The translations under genes were made by a program, and so were the position numbers. The notes under the pieces are model-generated. The model searched no databases, had not been told where the DNA came from, and was given only the letters and a program-made list of their open reading frames with translations. A stretch of 64,000 bases of DNA, from positions 768,889,336 to 768,953,335 of the forward strand of contig NC_081408.1 in assembly GCF_030272615.1 (NCBI RefSeq), given 5' to 3'. Each line of letters opens with the position of its first letter. Position 1 is the first letter of the stretch. Below, in pieces: positions 1 through 11,021 of this stretch. This DNA is from Cryptomeria japonica. Lineage: Eukaryota > Streptophyta > Pinopsida > Cupressales > Cupressaceae.

Positions 1-155
1 TCCCTCTTAATCCCAGCATCTTTACAGAATTCTTTAAATAAGTCTGAAGTGTATTCCCTACCATTGTTAGTCCTTAGTGTTTCGATTTTTCTACCAGAAT
101 GGTTTTCTATAATAGATTTGAATTCTTTAAATTTTCTAAGTATCTCTTCAGATTC

Positions 156-225
156 CTTGCTTCTAAGAAAATAAATCCAAGTTTTCTCTCCTTGCTTCTA
201 AGAAAATAAATCCAAGTTTTCCTAG
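156..225. repeat. 35-bp tandem duplication inside integrase
   Basis: Two adjacent copies (156-190 and 191-225), each starting CCTTGCTTCTAAGAAAATAA. Since 35 is not a multiple of 3, the duplication breaks the copia A integrase frame. Confidence 0.85.
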
Positions 226-1273
226 AGAAATCATCTACAAATATTACATAGTATAATGAATCTCCTATTGATGGTTCAGACATAGGTCCACATAAATCAG
301 AGTGAATTAGTTCTAAAACATCCTTAGTCCTTCTAGAGCTGTAGGGAAATGAGCTTTTAATGTTTTTCCCTAGTGCATATCCCTTACAAGTGCTTGAATG
401 AATTTGATTTAATTTAGGTAGTCCTGCGACTAATTTCTCCATAGAGGGTAGAGCGCGAAAGTGTAAGTGCCCTAGTCTTCTATGCCAAATTTCCGTTTGA
501 TTTGTGACTTCATGAAATAAAGTCTGATTTGGCTCATTACACAATTCATATAGATGACTTTGTCTGTAACCAATCACTTGTGCTCTTTTGAAGGTGGATG
601 ATTTTGGCCATGCCATTACCTTTCCTTCTATGAATGAGACCCTATATCCATTATCTTCAAGTGCAGAAATAGAAACTAGGTTTCTTTTGATTCCTGGTAC
701 AAATAGTACTCCGGTGAGTTGAACTGAGATTCCAGACTTTAATTTTATGGTGCATGTTCCGACACCTCTTACCGGATGTGCAGAATCATCTCCTATCGTT
801 ACCTCCTCATTAGATTCCTCTTCCATTGAGTCTAGTGATTCTTTGAATCCAGTGACATGCCTTGACGTTCCACTGTCTATCACCCAAGTGGTAGATTTGT
901 TTGAAGCTTGACTTGAACGTGCAGAGTAGAATACAAACTTCTCAGATTCAATTTTTGACTTCCTCCCTACTTCGGTGAATGATGCTTGTTGTTTTACTTT
1001 GTTAGGACAATTGAATGACATGTGTCCGTACTGATCACATCTGTGGCATTGAATTTTTGACATGTCTCTCTTACTTTTCCCATGGTGAAATTTTCTTTTC
1101 TTATGAGAGTCAGTATTGAGAATTTGAAGATCTTGATCTTTAGTTTTATGATTGCCCCCTTTTATTTGCCTTGATTCTTCTAGAAGACAGTCTTCCCTTA
1201 GTCGGTCAAATTCTGTATAATTATCTCTTGCATTTATGCCTTGTTTGAATGATTCCCAAGAATCAGGCAATCC

Positions 1274-1281
1274 ATCTAGAG
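1274..1281. repeat. Left 8-bp target site duplication of the hAT element
   Basis: ATCTAGAG, identical to 5402-5409. Eight bases is the hallmark target duplication length of hAT transposons. Removing the element plus one copy rejoins the copia A frame (…MITLD then GLPDSWESF…). Confidence 0.93.
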
Positions 1282-1380
1282 CAAAGAAACGAGACTCGGA
1301 CTCGGCAAGGCCAAATCGGACTCGGACTCGGGACTCGGCGTCAGACTCAGCTCCAGACTCGGCTGGACTCGGGAAAGTGA
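1282..1380. repeat. Left TIR and subterminal GACTCGG cluster of hAT
   Basis: After the TIR the motif GACTCGG (and close variants) recurs about nine times in 90 bp. Subterminal repeats of this kind are the usual transposase binding sites in hAT elements; that role here is inferred. Confidence 0.75.
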
Positions 1381-1695
1381 AAAACTCAAAAAATTTAGAG
1401 ATTTTTTAAGATTTAAAACTTGTTTCATGCACCCTTTATTGAATAAGATTATAAGACACAATAACATCATCAAACTTGGCTCATTTCATTACATAATACA
1501 TACACAAGTATACATCTATGATCTATCACATAAGCATAAACGCAAATTGTAGTTGAAGGAAATAACAAACATAGATATATAAATATTGTCAAATGTATAC
1601 AATATTACAAAACTCATGGAATAAAAAATCCATGTCATCATATGATCATCATCAAATGTTCCATACAAATAACAAAGGTAAATACATCTACAAGC

Positions 1696-4645
1696 CTATG
1701 GCGCAGAGGAGTCTGCACCCTCCGGCCCTGACGTCGGCTCCGATGAAGGCCCCGGCCCCCTACGAAGGCGTCTAAGGTAGGTCATAGATGATTGGGCAGC
1801 CATAGCCGCTCCTCGTGACACCACGCCATGCTCACCAACATCAGGAACATCTATGTCACTGTCACCATCTGTGTCACTATCACCATCTGCCTCTGAATCT
1901 CCTCTCTCTGCTCGTGCTCTCTGCTCCTCCTCTGCCATGGCTACAGCCTCAGCCTCTATATCTACCTGGTCGATCCAATCAGTGTCATCATCACTAAAGA
2001 AAGCCACAGGATCTGTCTCAATGGCCCACTCTGCCTCAGGATCAACCTCATCTAGAATGATAGGAGAGATGTCAGCTAATGCATTCTTTCTCATTCTCAG
2101 GTGGAGGTTGTAGTGAACAAAGATAAGATCATTCATCTTCTCCACGGATAATCTATTGCGCCTCTTGGAGTGTATGTGCTCAAACATACTCCAATTGCGC
2201 TCACAACCAGATGCACTGCATGGTTGGCTCAAGATGCGAATGGCCAACTTCTGAAGATTTGGTGTCGTTGGGCCAAAAAAGTTCCACCAATTATCTGAGT
2301 TTGAAATGAGAAAAATAAATAAAATCAGTCTCTCATAAACTCATTTAACAATATACAATAAAACTAAAATTAAGCCTTACAATTTATTTTTACCTGGCAT
2401 CATAGTTGTCCTACTTTCTTTGGCGATAGGACGAGAAAAGGTCTCCCCTTGTGCATTTGAGAACAACTGTAGCTCTCGCATAAGATCTGTCTGAGTACAA
2501 CCAATAGGTGCCATCTTCTCCATGACTGAGTATAGCCCATCAAGGACCTCCGCATCAGCCCTGAAAGTAGGGCTAAAATGGAATGCCGGATTCAAATAAT
2601 AGGCTGCTGCATGGATGGGCCTATGAAGCTGATGATGCCATCTCTTATCAATGATCTGCCAAATGGGACCATACTTGCTCTCATCTCCTGCATAGATAGA
2701 TTTGATGCCCTCTTTCGCCCTATCCATGCCCTCATATATGTGGCCCATTGCGGGCTTTTCTCCATCCGCAACTCGCAACAAAACCACCAAGGGCTTAACA
2801 AACTGTAAAATTGAAAATATTGTGTAATTTAAAACATGAGCAAATAAGAGAATATGATGAATAAGTTATAAAACAAAAAGTTAAATAAAAATTGTAGAAT
2901 TTATAAAAAAATTACCTTCACTATCTCATCACAAGGGCTCCAAAAGCCTCACTCATCAAAAATGCAGTCTGCCATATCTTTTCCTACTGGGGTGGCAGCA
3001 TAGGATGAGGAAGACCACTCCTCACCAACAATCATACGTCTCAAGGCCATCTTACAACGAAGCATGGACTGCAATGTGATGAAGTTTGTTGCAAATCTTG
3101 TGATTCCTGGACGAGCTAACTCCTTATGCTCTGTGTATTGTCTCATAAGAGCCAACACCCATGAATGATTATATACAAATTTGCACACATTTTTTGCCTT
3201 TTCTACACATGTCTTGACCCATGGAAGTTTTCCAATATCCTCTAACATGAGGTCAATGCAATGGGCGGCACATGGAGTCCAAACTATAGATGGGTGCCTC
3301 TCCATCAATAGTCTGCCTGCAACAACATAATTTGTTGCATTGTAATTAATGATGTTACAAAATAGAAATTAATTTGCAAACAAAATTAGTTTGTAATCAA
3401 AAGTTTACCTGCAGCAACATAATTTGGTGCATTGTCAGTCACCACCTGTACCACGTTCTCTTCACCCACCTCATTAATCACCTCCTCTATCTGCTCACAT
3501 AGGTAGGTGGCATTCTTGCAATGGGCGGAGGCATCAATAGACTTGATGAAAACGGTGCCCCCTGAAATAAAAAAATAAAGCAAGATCAATGATCATTCAA
3601 TAAATCATTAAATGAAAAATAAAAAATTAATGCCTAAATGAAACTAAAATTAATCAATCACCTGCGGAAGGAACAAGAAAATTAAGGAGAGTTCTATTTC
3701 TCCTGTCTGTCCAACCATCAGTCATGATGGTGCAACCTTTAGTGCTCCATATTTGGCGTTGATCACCCAATTCTTTCTTCACATCATTCACCAATTTAGT
3801 CAAAATGGGTCCGCTCAAATCAAACTCAGAAGGGGCTTTGAACCCCGCCCCACAAATGGTAAGGGCATCAACCATTTCTTGCCAATAAGGTGACCTGTCA
3901 CAAATAATTTTAATGAGATAAGTATGTACTATGTATAATGAACTATATACAACAAAAATTAATACGAACAATCAAATTATAAAAATTAAAACAATCAAAC
4001 ATAAAACATTTACCTGGCTGTGAAGAATGGAATACTGCCATAGATCCAAAATCTGCCAACTGCCATTTTAGCAGCATCATGGACCTCCTTGTTCCAACCC
4101 ATGCTCTCAAGTGACTGTTGGGACCCAGGAGTAGTGCGAGGTGCAAAAAAGGTATCCAACCTAGATTTACGAATCCTAGGTCCAATGCTAACATTCCCAC
4201 TACCACTGCCAGTGCTAGGAACATGAGAAGGGGCAGAGGCACTGGCACTGGCACTTATAGAAGCAGAACCGGAAGCATGAGTAGTAGCAAAATGAGTGGG
4301 ACGATATGAAGGTAAGGAAGAAGGCCCTCCAACACAACCTAATTGTGTCCCTGTTCCTAAAGGTGCATGTCTCCCAATGACTATGAGATCCTCTTTTTCT
4401 TTCCTTTTCCTTTCAATTTCTTCAACCATTACATAGCAATCACGTACGGCCTCAGTGACTGCTTTTGTGCATGGGTCGGCATCATGCCCACGCACACCAG
4501 CAATATGGTATTTCAATCTATATATGCCTCCATGGAATATTGTTTTGCAAAATATACACTTTGTTTGCCCTTTTCTTTGCCCTGGAAAATCCTCATGATA
4601 TTTCCAAGCAGGGTCCTTTCTAATGGGAGGTCTAGAAGAGGACAT
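1696..4645 (-). pseudogene. hAT transposase, six exons, one nonsense codon
   Basis: Exons on the minus strand: 4645-4014, 3894-3662, 3561-3409, 3316-2916, 2802-2394, 2294-1696. All five introns are GT-AG and every join keeps phase, giving 808 codons plus stop. Exon 1 holds a BED zinc finger (C30, C33, H47 and H54 or C59; DNA binding). Exon 2 has the DUF659-like catalytic start with TDGWTD. Exon 3 has VTDNAPNY, exon 4 the conserved CAAHCIDL. Exon 6 has the CERNWS signature of the hAT dimerisation region, then an acidic Asp-rich tail. The start is the ATG just before SSSRPPIRKDP; an upstream AG at about 4690 suggests a 5' non-coding exon. The only lesion I see is TGA at 2949-2951 in exon 4, perhaps a decayed CGA. 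Confidence 0.88.
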
Positions 4646-4793
4646 TGTATGATTGTTTTGTGAAACTTGAGGCAAATAAGAATGTGAAGGTTGCTGCAAT
4701 AAAACATTACAAATGCAAAAATAAATTAAGACATTCATTCTATGTTGTGCATTCATAATTTCATTCTCATTGAACATTTTTTTCAAAAAAGCT

Positions 4794-4851
4794 AAAGTAG
4801 GGTTTGCAATTTTTTTTTTTAAAAATTGTAGGGTTTGTCAAACCCTACTTT
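4794..4851. repeat. Inverted repeat in the hAT 5' region
   Basis: AAAGTAGGGTTTG (4794-4806) and its exact reverse complement CAAACCCTACTTT (4839-4851) flank a T/A-rich loop. It lies upstream of the transposase start. Role unknown. Confidence 0.7.
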
Positions 4852-5214
4852 AAAAAAAATAAAATTACAAACCCTGGGCCTACATAGTAACATAGAAAAG
4901 ATTTTGGAATAAAATGTAAAACTTTCAAAAAAAAAGAATAGAAAAATGAATTTTTGCATATAAGAAACAAAAAAATCTCAAAAAAACAATGTTACCTCTT
5001 AGAACTCTTGAAGAAAATTGAAGAAATTGAAGAAATCTTCCTTGCTGGTTTTTCTTCAATGCACCCTTGTTATTCTTTTTATCTCACTTTACTCCTCCTA
5101 TTTTTGCAAATGAATGAAATGAAAGTCACTTTTAGGTATAAAACAAAAATAACACAAAAAAAACAAGTCAAAAAAACCATTTAAAATTGTTTTTTTTTTA
5201 ACTTTTCATTCACT
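4852..5214. other. hAT 5' non-coding stretch
   Basis: AT-rich with homopolymer runs. On the minus strand, around 5000-5060, is a CTTC/AATTTCTTC-rich stretch that would suit a 5' untranslated exon. No coding signal seen. Confidence 0.4.
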
Positions 5215-5401
5215 TCGCCGCCGGCCGAGTCCCAGGCACGGGACTCGCCGAGTTTGGCGAGTTTGGGCCAAACTCGCCAAACTCGGCGAGTCTGGCGAGT
5301 CTGGCTCCTGGACTCGGCAGAGTCCGAGTCCGAGTCCCCAGGACTCGGCGAGGGTGACTCGCACTCGGACTCGCCGAGTCCAGGCGATTTTCGTTTCTCT
5401 G
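5215..5401. repeat. Right subterminal cluster and TIR of hAT
   Basis: GC-rich block with more than a dozen copies of GACTCGG, GAGTC or CTCGCCGAG in both orientations, ending in the right TIR. It is denser than the left end, giving the asymmetric ends typical of hAT elements. Confidence 0.75.
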
Positions 5402-5409
5402 ATCTAGAG
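5402..5409. repeat. Right 8-bp target site duplication of hAT
   Basis: ATCTAGAG, identical to 1274-1281. Confidence 0.93.
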
Positions 5410-5854
5410 TAATCATTGATAGTTCCCTTTTCTCAACATGATAATCAAGTTTTTGTAGTTGATCTCTTAGAGAACCTACTCTCATGAAATATGAATTCAT
5501 TGATTCCCCTTTATTCATGCTTATGTGGTTTAATTGTCTTTTTAGAGCTAGGGTTTTGCTCGTATTGTTTATTTCATATGTCTTTGCTAAGGTTTTGTAC
5601 ATTTCATATGCTTTATCATGTTTTGATATAATTGGTATTATATGATCTCTAACTGCGTCGATAATGATTTTAACTGCTTTATCATTTCCTTCAGTCCATA
5701 TAGATTTCTCTGGTTCAGCCTCGGGTTCAAGTATGTCTTCTTTCACGAATTTGTCTACTTTGTTCTCTTTTAGCACGATCATAATTCAGACTTTCCAAGA
5801 GGCAAAATTTGCTGCTCCTTCAAGTCTGTCTTCGAATCTGATTGTGTGCACCAT
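5402..5854 (-). pseudogene. Copia A gag N-terminal half (UBN2-like)
   Basis: Minus-strand frame starting at ATG 5854-5852 (MVHTIRFEDRLEGAANFASW...), the usual copia gag opening with a FxSW-type motif near the N-terminus. It continues through the UBN2-like capsid region (MYKTLAKTYEINNTS, ALKRQLNHISMNKGESM) to the hAT insertion point. A TGA at 5786-5788 interrupts the frame shortly after the start. Together with the piece ending at 1281 it makes one gag that packages element RNA. The start lies about 60 bp inside the primer binding site, as expected for copia. Confidence 0.8.
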
Positions 5855-5915
5855 TTTAATGAGTCTTTGTTTAATTGTAAACTTCTCCCTTAGTCTGTTC
5901 GGATCTTTGAATAGT

Positions 5916-5930
5916 TAGGCTCTGATACCA
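5916..5930 (-). promoter_or_regulatory. Primer binding site of copia A
   Basis: The minus strand reads TGGTATCAGAGCCTA, complementary to the 3' end of plant initiator tRNA-Met, directly next to the LTR end at 5931. It fixes the orientation of copia A. Confidence 0.9.
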
Positions 5931-6271
5931 TGTAAATGTTAAACAGACTGTTAGAATAGTTTTATTTAATCAGTTCTCTATTCTCTGTATGTTGTTAATT
6001 CGATTTTATTCTTCTATCGAATTGCCTCTGTTGGTTTGCAAATTAAATATTTCTGTGATTGATCTCAGCAGTGATTTTATTATTGTATGTAATAAAATGA
6101 ATCTTTGGCAATGTCAGTATGGAGTTTCGTATTTATCCATATACTGGTCACCTATACTCTGTTATCTTTTCTTGACATCTGCAGGGAACATGTTTGGCAT
6201 CTATATATCATTCACATATTGGATCGTGCCTCCACAGGGAGTCACGATCCTATGTGGAACCATCGTAGTTC
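5931..6271 (-). repeat. Copia A 5' LTR, U5-side segment
   Basis: LTR sequence between the PBS and the gypsy B insertion, beginning TGTAAATG on the plus strand. It contains a 30-bp near-perfect palindrome at 6221-6250 (GGATCGTGCCTCC paired with GGAGTCACGATCC). Confidence 0.75.
6267..6271. repeat. Candidate left target duplication of gypsy B
   Basis: AGTTC just before the LTR start TGTTACC. The same five bases occur at 15194-15198 after a CA end. A five-base match alone is modest evidence. Confidence 0.5.
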
Positions 6272-7987
6272 TGTTACCTATTTTTCGCTTCTAGCTGAAA
6301 ATTAGGTTAAGATATGCTTGTTTTTACAAAATGAAACAAGTGTGTACTACTTCTGCTATTTTGGTGTTCCAACTGCACTAAAAAAATGAACTAAAATTTT
6401 TATTTTTAAATACTTCTAGTTTGTAACTGCAAAAAAGAGAGAGACATCTCATCAAAAAGAGAAGTATTTTTATTAATATTCAAACATGCATCCCACACAA
6501 AGAGCCGTGAGACTAGCTACATGCATAAGGTGCAGAGGGAAATACACAGACATGTATACATAAGTACAAAAAATGAAGAGAGCATGATGAGAATGGAGCC
6601 AGTCATTGCTTGAATGACTGGAACGGTTGGAGTAGACTCAATGTTGCCTTTGTCTTGCTGCTTCGTCCTGGTCTGTGTCTGCTTTCCTTCTGGTATTTGC
6701 AAAAGAGTTAAAATATGCAATGTGTTAGAATATTTCGTTCTAAGCAATGGCTGACTACATTCCTAACATGTGTACTAATGCATGTATATATATATATATA
6801 TATAATCCCCACATGCATCAAATGCATATAATTAGCATCACAGAGGGGTCTCATAAAAGCAAATATCAAATCGAAGGAAAATCACCATACACATGCATAT
6901 TATTGCTAACATGTTTGTTTCATGTGCAGAATTAGGAAAAGAACATCTTGCTGGTCATAAACTTCACAATGAGTGGAGGTAAATGAGGCTCCCACAAGGG
7001 TTGAGCCTAGCACATATGAAATCAACAAAGGCACGCATTCATATCTTAGAAAATGATACCGACAAGAATCAAAATCAGTATGGATAGCAATCATTCACAC
7101 CACATGTCACATGTCTCAGAAGGTGTATGCAAGGATGTATACATGTCGGAGTAATCTCCATTATGCAGTGAATGGGGCAGCGTAGTGTAGAGTAGCAATC
7201 AAGTATGGTAGTTAGAATTAATGCTTTCATCTTTCAGCTACAATAGACGTAAAAGCAGTTCATGCGGTCACATATAGCATACACTTCAAAATTCCCCCCC
7301 CAAGCAAAGAGTCATTTTTATCACAGGTATATGAGCAAATGGGGGAGTTGTCAGTCATGATACAGTAAGTCTCTATGACTAGATATGGTGGTAAAATATA
7401 GTCATAAGAATTTTTCAAGAGATAAATCATGAAAGAGATAGTCCCAACAGCAATATGGGCAGCAAAGAGCAGTGAAGGAAAGTTATAATACTAATTGAAG
7501 AGCAGCTTTAATCAAATAGCTCCATTTATGATTGTGCATTACCACTGTGCAACCCAGAACTAAATAGAAAGCTCAGACATTAAGGCAAGAATCAGTGATA
7601 GAAACAGTGATAAGAGAATTTTCGTGCCTATTACAGTATGATAAAGAACACATCATTAGCATGAATGAAATGAAGGAATATTATAAGTAATATACTGATC
7701 AATGGAAATGCATGTAAAATATAGTCACAGCAGATTCAGAGATGGCAAAATCAGTCATGACATAAAGTACAATAACCAAAGAGCATCAATCCAAATGCAC
7801 AGAACACAAAATCAGGCATTCACATCAGTAAAAGAGACAGCCATATATGAAGTTACCAGAGCTTTCAAAGGATAGTCATATTTTGGTGCATTAACCTTCA
7901 TAGTTGACAGCCATTTTGAGTTTTGTTTTTGAAAAATGACTGTCAATGCATATGCATGTACAAGGGTTTTAGGGAACTCTACATCAT
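6272..7987 (+). repeat. Gypsy B left LTR, 3'-truncated
   Basis: Starts TGTTACCTATTT and matches 11022-12729 up to CTACATCAT, where it breaks off into RT. It contains a TA microsatellite at about 6786-6804. Short open frames here have no recognisable homology. Confidence 0.75.
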
Positions 7988-10481
7988 CAAACATACCTCA
8001 TGGGTTTCCAACCTTGTGCCGGTTAGAAAAAAGAATGGAGAGATTAGGTTGTGTGTAGATTTCCGGGATCTAAACAGAGCTTCATTGAAAGACCGTCACC
8101 CTTTGCCTTCCATGGAGCAGATCCTCCAAGTTGTTTCAGGATCCGAGAGGTTTTCCTTGCTGGATGGTTATTCTGGTTACAACCAGATATTGGTTAAGGA
8201 GGAAGATCATTTTAAGACGGCTTTCACCACAAAATGGGTGACTATGGCTTACAAGAAGATGCCATTTGGTTTGTCTAATGCTGGGGCAACTTTTCAGAAA
8301 GCCATGGATATGGCCTTTTAAGGCTTAATGTACAAATCTGTTTTAGTATACCTTGATGACATCACAGTTTTTTCCAAAGAGGCTAAAGATCATCTTAACC
8401 ACTTGAGGCAGGTTCTCGAAAAGTGCAGGGAATTTGGGGTGTCACTTAATCCCAAAAAGTGTGTATTTGCTGTCCATGAGGGCACATTGCTTGGTTACGT
8501 GGTCTCCAAGCACGGAATTACCATTGATCCGGAGAGGATAAGTGCCATTCTGGCCCTTCCTTCACCAGCTCACAAAAAAGGTCTGCAAAGCTTCATAGGA
8601 AGAATTAATTTTGTCAGGAGATTTAACCCTGATATTGCAGATTTGCTGAATCCTCTAACTGCTATGTTGAGAAAGAATATGTCTTATAGCTGGACCAAGG
8701 AGGGCAAGAGAAGTTTTGAGCTGATTAAAGAAGCATTGGCTTCTGCTCCTACACTTCTAAATCCTGATTTTTCTAAGGATTTCACTTTGTATGCCTATGG
8801 TAATGTAGATTCTATCTCAGCTATGTTGGTACAACGAAACGATGAAGGCTCGGAACAGCCTTTAGCCTTCTTCAGCCAAGCATTGAAGGACTACGAGCTA
8901 AGGTACACTTTTGTTGAAAAACATGTGCTTGCTGTTATCAATAGTTTGAAGAAATTCAAACACATGTTGTCTAACAATAGCATTAATCTAATGGTTGCTC
9001 ACCCGAGCGTAAAGGAGTTTCTATTGAGCAAGGACCTCAATGACAAGAGAGTTGGTTGGTTAACCAAGGTGATGGAATATGACATCAAAATTCAGGTTAC
9101 CAAGTTGGTTAGAGGCAAAGGTTTATGCGAGTAGCTTGCTGATGGTGTTTCTAGCTCACCAAAGCATGAACAGGAAGCTGTTCTGACACTGCAAGATAAC
9201 AAATAGGCAGAGGTTTTAACTCCTACTGCTGATTGGGTGCAGGAAATGGCACATTTTCTGCAAACTGGTGAATGTCCTAAGCTGCTAGACAGAGCTAAAA
9301 GAAGGTATTTCAGACTGCAGTCCATACCTTACGCACTTCTTAATGGCATCTTGTTCCGTAAAGATTTTAATGGTGTATTACTGAGATGCATTGGGCCTGA
9401 CCAAGTGAGTAAGGTGCTGCATGATTTTCATGAGGGATCAGCTGGAGGTCATTTTTCACCAAGAGCAATAGCTCTTAAAGTGATGAAAGGTGGCTATTAT
9501 TGCCCCACATTATTTAGAGATGCGCATGTATGGGTTAGAAAGTGCAAAGAATGTGCCCTTTTCGCTGGAAAAATGGGATTGGCAGCTTTACCTTTGCAAC
9601 CAATCTAGGTGGAACAACCCTTCATGAGGTGGGGTTTGGACTTTATTGGGGTGATAAACCCTTCATCCAGTGCTGGCCATAAGTGGATGCTTACAACCAC
9701 CAACTATTTCACCAAATGGACCGAAGCAGTGGCACTCAAAGAGGCAAATGAGATTGCTGTACTAAATTTCTACGAAGATCTGGTTGCCAGATTTGGGGTT
9801 TTGGAGTCCATAATTTCAAACAATGGCCTCGCTTTTGTTGGCTTTAAAATCTTTGATTGGGCTGTCAAGAAAGGGATCTACCTAAATACGTCTTCCAACT
9901 ATTATCCGCAAGGCAATGGTCAGGCAGAATCAACTAATAAAAATCTGATTAGGATCATTAAGAAGACAATGGAGGGTAACCAACGGATTTGGCATACTTA
10001 GTTAAAATCAGCCTTATGGGCTGATAGGATCACCCCAAAAAGGTCCATGGGACAGTCACCTTTTATGCTGGTGTATGGTAGGGAAGCAAGGCTTCCTATC
10101 TCATTCAAGTTTCCAGCACTTGACTTGGAAAATCAATTGGACACACTGGAGGAAGGCCCCCTAACAGTGAGATTAGCTCAATTATTTGAGCTAGAAGAGA
10201 CTAGAAAGGATGCTATGAACAAGATAGAGCAGTACCAGGCTCAGATGAAGCGATCCTTTGACAAAAGAGCGTCTCCCAGAAACTTCCAGGAAGGAGATGT
10301 GCTGCTGAAATGGGATGCCCTCAAAAGCAAGCCTGGAAAGCATTCCAAGTTCGATGCATTTTGGAGCGGGCCTTACATTATTTCTGAATGTAAACAGCAC
10401 AATGCTTTCCAGCTCTCCAAGCTAGACGGCAATACAGAGCCAATCCCAGTCAACAAGATTCACCTCAAGCGTTGCTTTTGA
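7988..10481 (+). pseudogene. Gypsy B pol: RT, RNase H, integrase
   Basis: One reading frame runs throughout, broken only by stops at 8319, 9132, about 9205, 9606 and 9999; I see no frameshift. It opens inside RT (VPVRKKNGEIRLCVDFRDLN), then MPFGLSNAGATFQ, the active site VYLDD, RNase H (weakly conserved around LYAYGNVDS), the integrase zinc region ending CKEC, and the core beginning WGLDFIG. The second catalytic Asp is Asn (SNNGLAF), while the Glu in QAESTNK is kept. It ends without a chromodomain (VNKIHLKRCF). In life this polyprotein copies element RNA and inserts the cDNA; here it is dead. All five stops fall where Gln would be expected. Confidence 0.85.
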
Positions 10482-11021
10482 GGTATGATCACAGCTTGTA
10501 TATAGTAGAGTAGGTTTTTGTTGCTAAATAAGTGCTGCTGCACAGTTGGTTAGTTGTTGTTCTGTTTTCCCTAAGCGCTTCGTGCGCAGTTAGTTGTTAG
10601 TTGTTTCAGTTTTTGCGGTGGTAACTGCTGTAGGGTGCTAATGTTATGTAAAGAAGGCACCCATCATATGAAAGAGTGAATCAGTGAGACACTATCACAC
10701 ATAACGCATGTCTGCCTCACAAACCATTAACACTCTCAGCAGTTTCTGAGTGTTTTCCGAGAGGTTTTTTGTGGTTGACCTGTCCTAATCTATCAATTAC
10801 ACATGTAGGGTGCATGATAATAAGATTTCAAGCAAACTGCCATAAACCATACACCTATACTCGATAGGTTAGGACAGTCTTGGAAAGAAAGTTTTTGTAA
10901 GTGCTGTGAGCGTGTTTGTTTCAGTTCTCAGCAGTTTTCAGTGACTCTGTGCCCAATGAATAGTTTAAGGCAGTTGGTCAAAATGTTTAGCAGACAAACA
11001 TATAGCAGATGTCGCCAAAAA
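10482..11021 (+). other. Gypsy B 3' untranslated region
   Basis: Non-coding spacer between pol and the right LTR. It includes a hairpin-like pair at about 10784-10880: CTGTCCTAATCTATCAA and the complement of TCGATAGGTTAGGACAG, separated by about 65 bp. The purine tract before the LTR is poor (GCCAAAAA). Confidence 0.55.

Larger units (their letters stand above)
1..1281 (-). pseudogene. Copia A gag C-terminus, protease and integrase N-terminus
   Basis: This is the second part of copia A's gag-pol, after the hAT insertion. In order it shows the CCHC knuckle CHRCDQYGHMSFNC (capsid-RNA binding), the aspartic protease motif WVIDSGTSRHVTG (polyprotein cleavage), the GAG-pre-integrase zinc region with HRRLGHL and CKGYALGK, and the start of the integrase core DLCGPM...IFVDDFSR. 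The second cysteine of the CxxC pair is Tyr, which probably spoils the zinc site. A 35-bp tandem duplication at 156-225 shifts the frame within integrase. Beyond it the integrase frame continues to the window edge. The assignment rests on motif order, which is diagnostic for Ty1/copia (integrase before RT). Non-functional as it stands. Confidence 0.85.
1282..5401 (-). mobile_element. hAT-superfamily DNA transposon, near-complete
   Basis: 4120 bp, bounded by the 8-bp duplication ATCTAGAG. The terminal inverted repeats are imperfect: CAAAGAAACGAGACTC at the left and CAGAGAAACGAAAATC read inward from the right. Both ends carry dense GACTCGG/CCGAGTC clusters. Inside is a multi-exon transposase gene on the minus strand with BED, DUF659-like and hAT dimerisation regions. 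The insertion target is the gag region of copia A. One in-frame stop in the transposase suggests the copy is not autonomous, but intact ends could still be mobilised in trans. Confidence 0.92.

Noticed and set aside
5916-5930. tRNA gene from the tRNA-like sequence
   Set aside because: Only the 3'-end complement is present, next to an LTR: a primer binding site.
6785-6804. TA microsatellite as a feature of interest
   Set aside because: Ordinary simple repeat, shorter in the other LTR copy.
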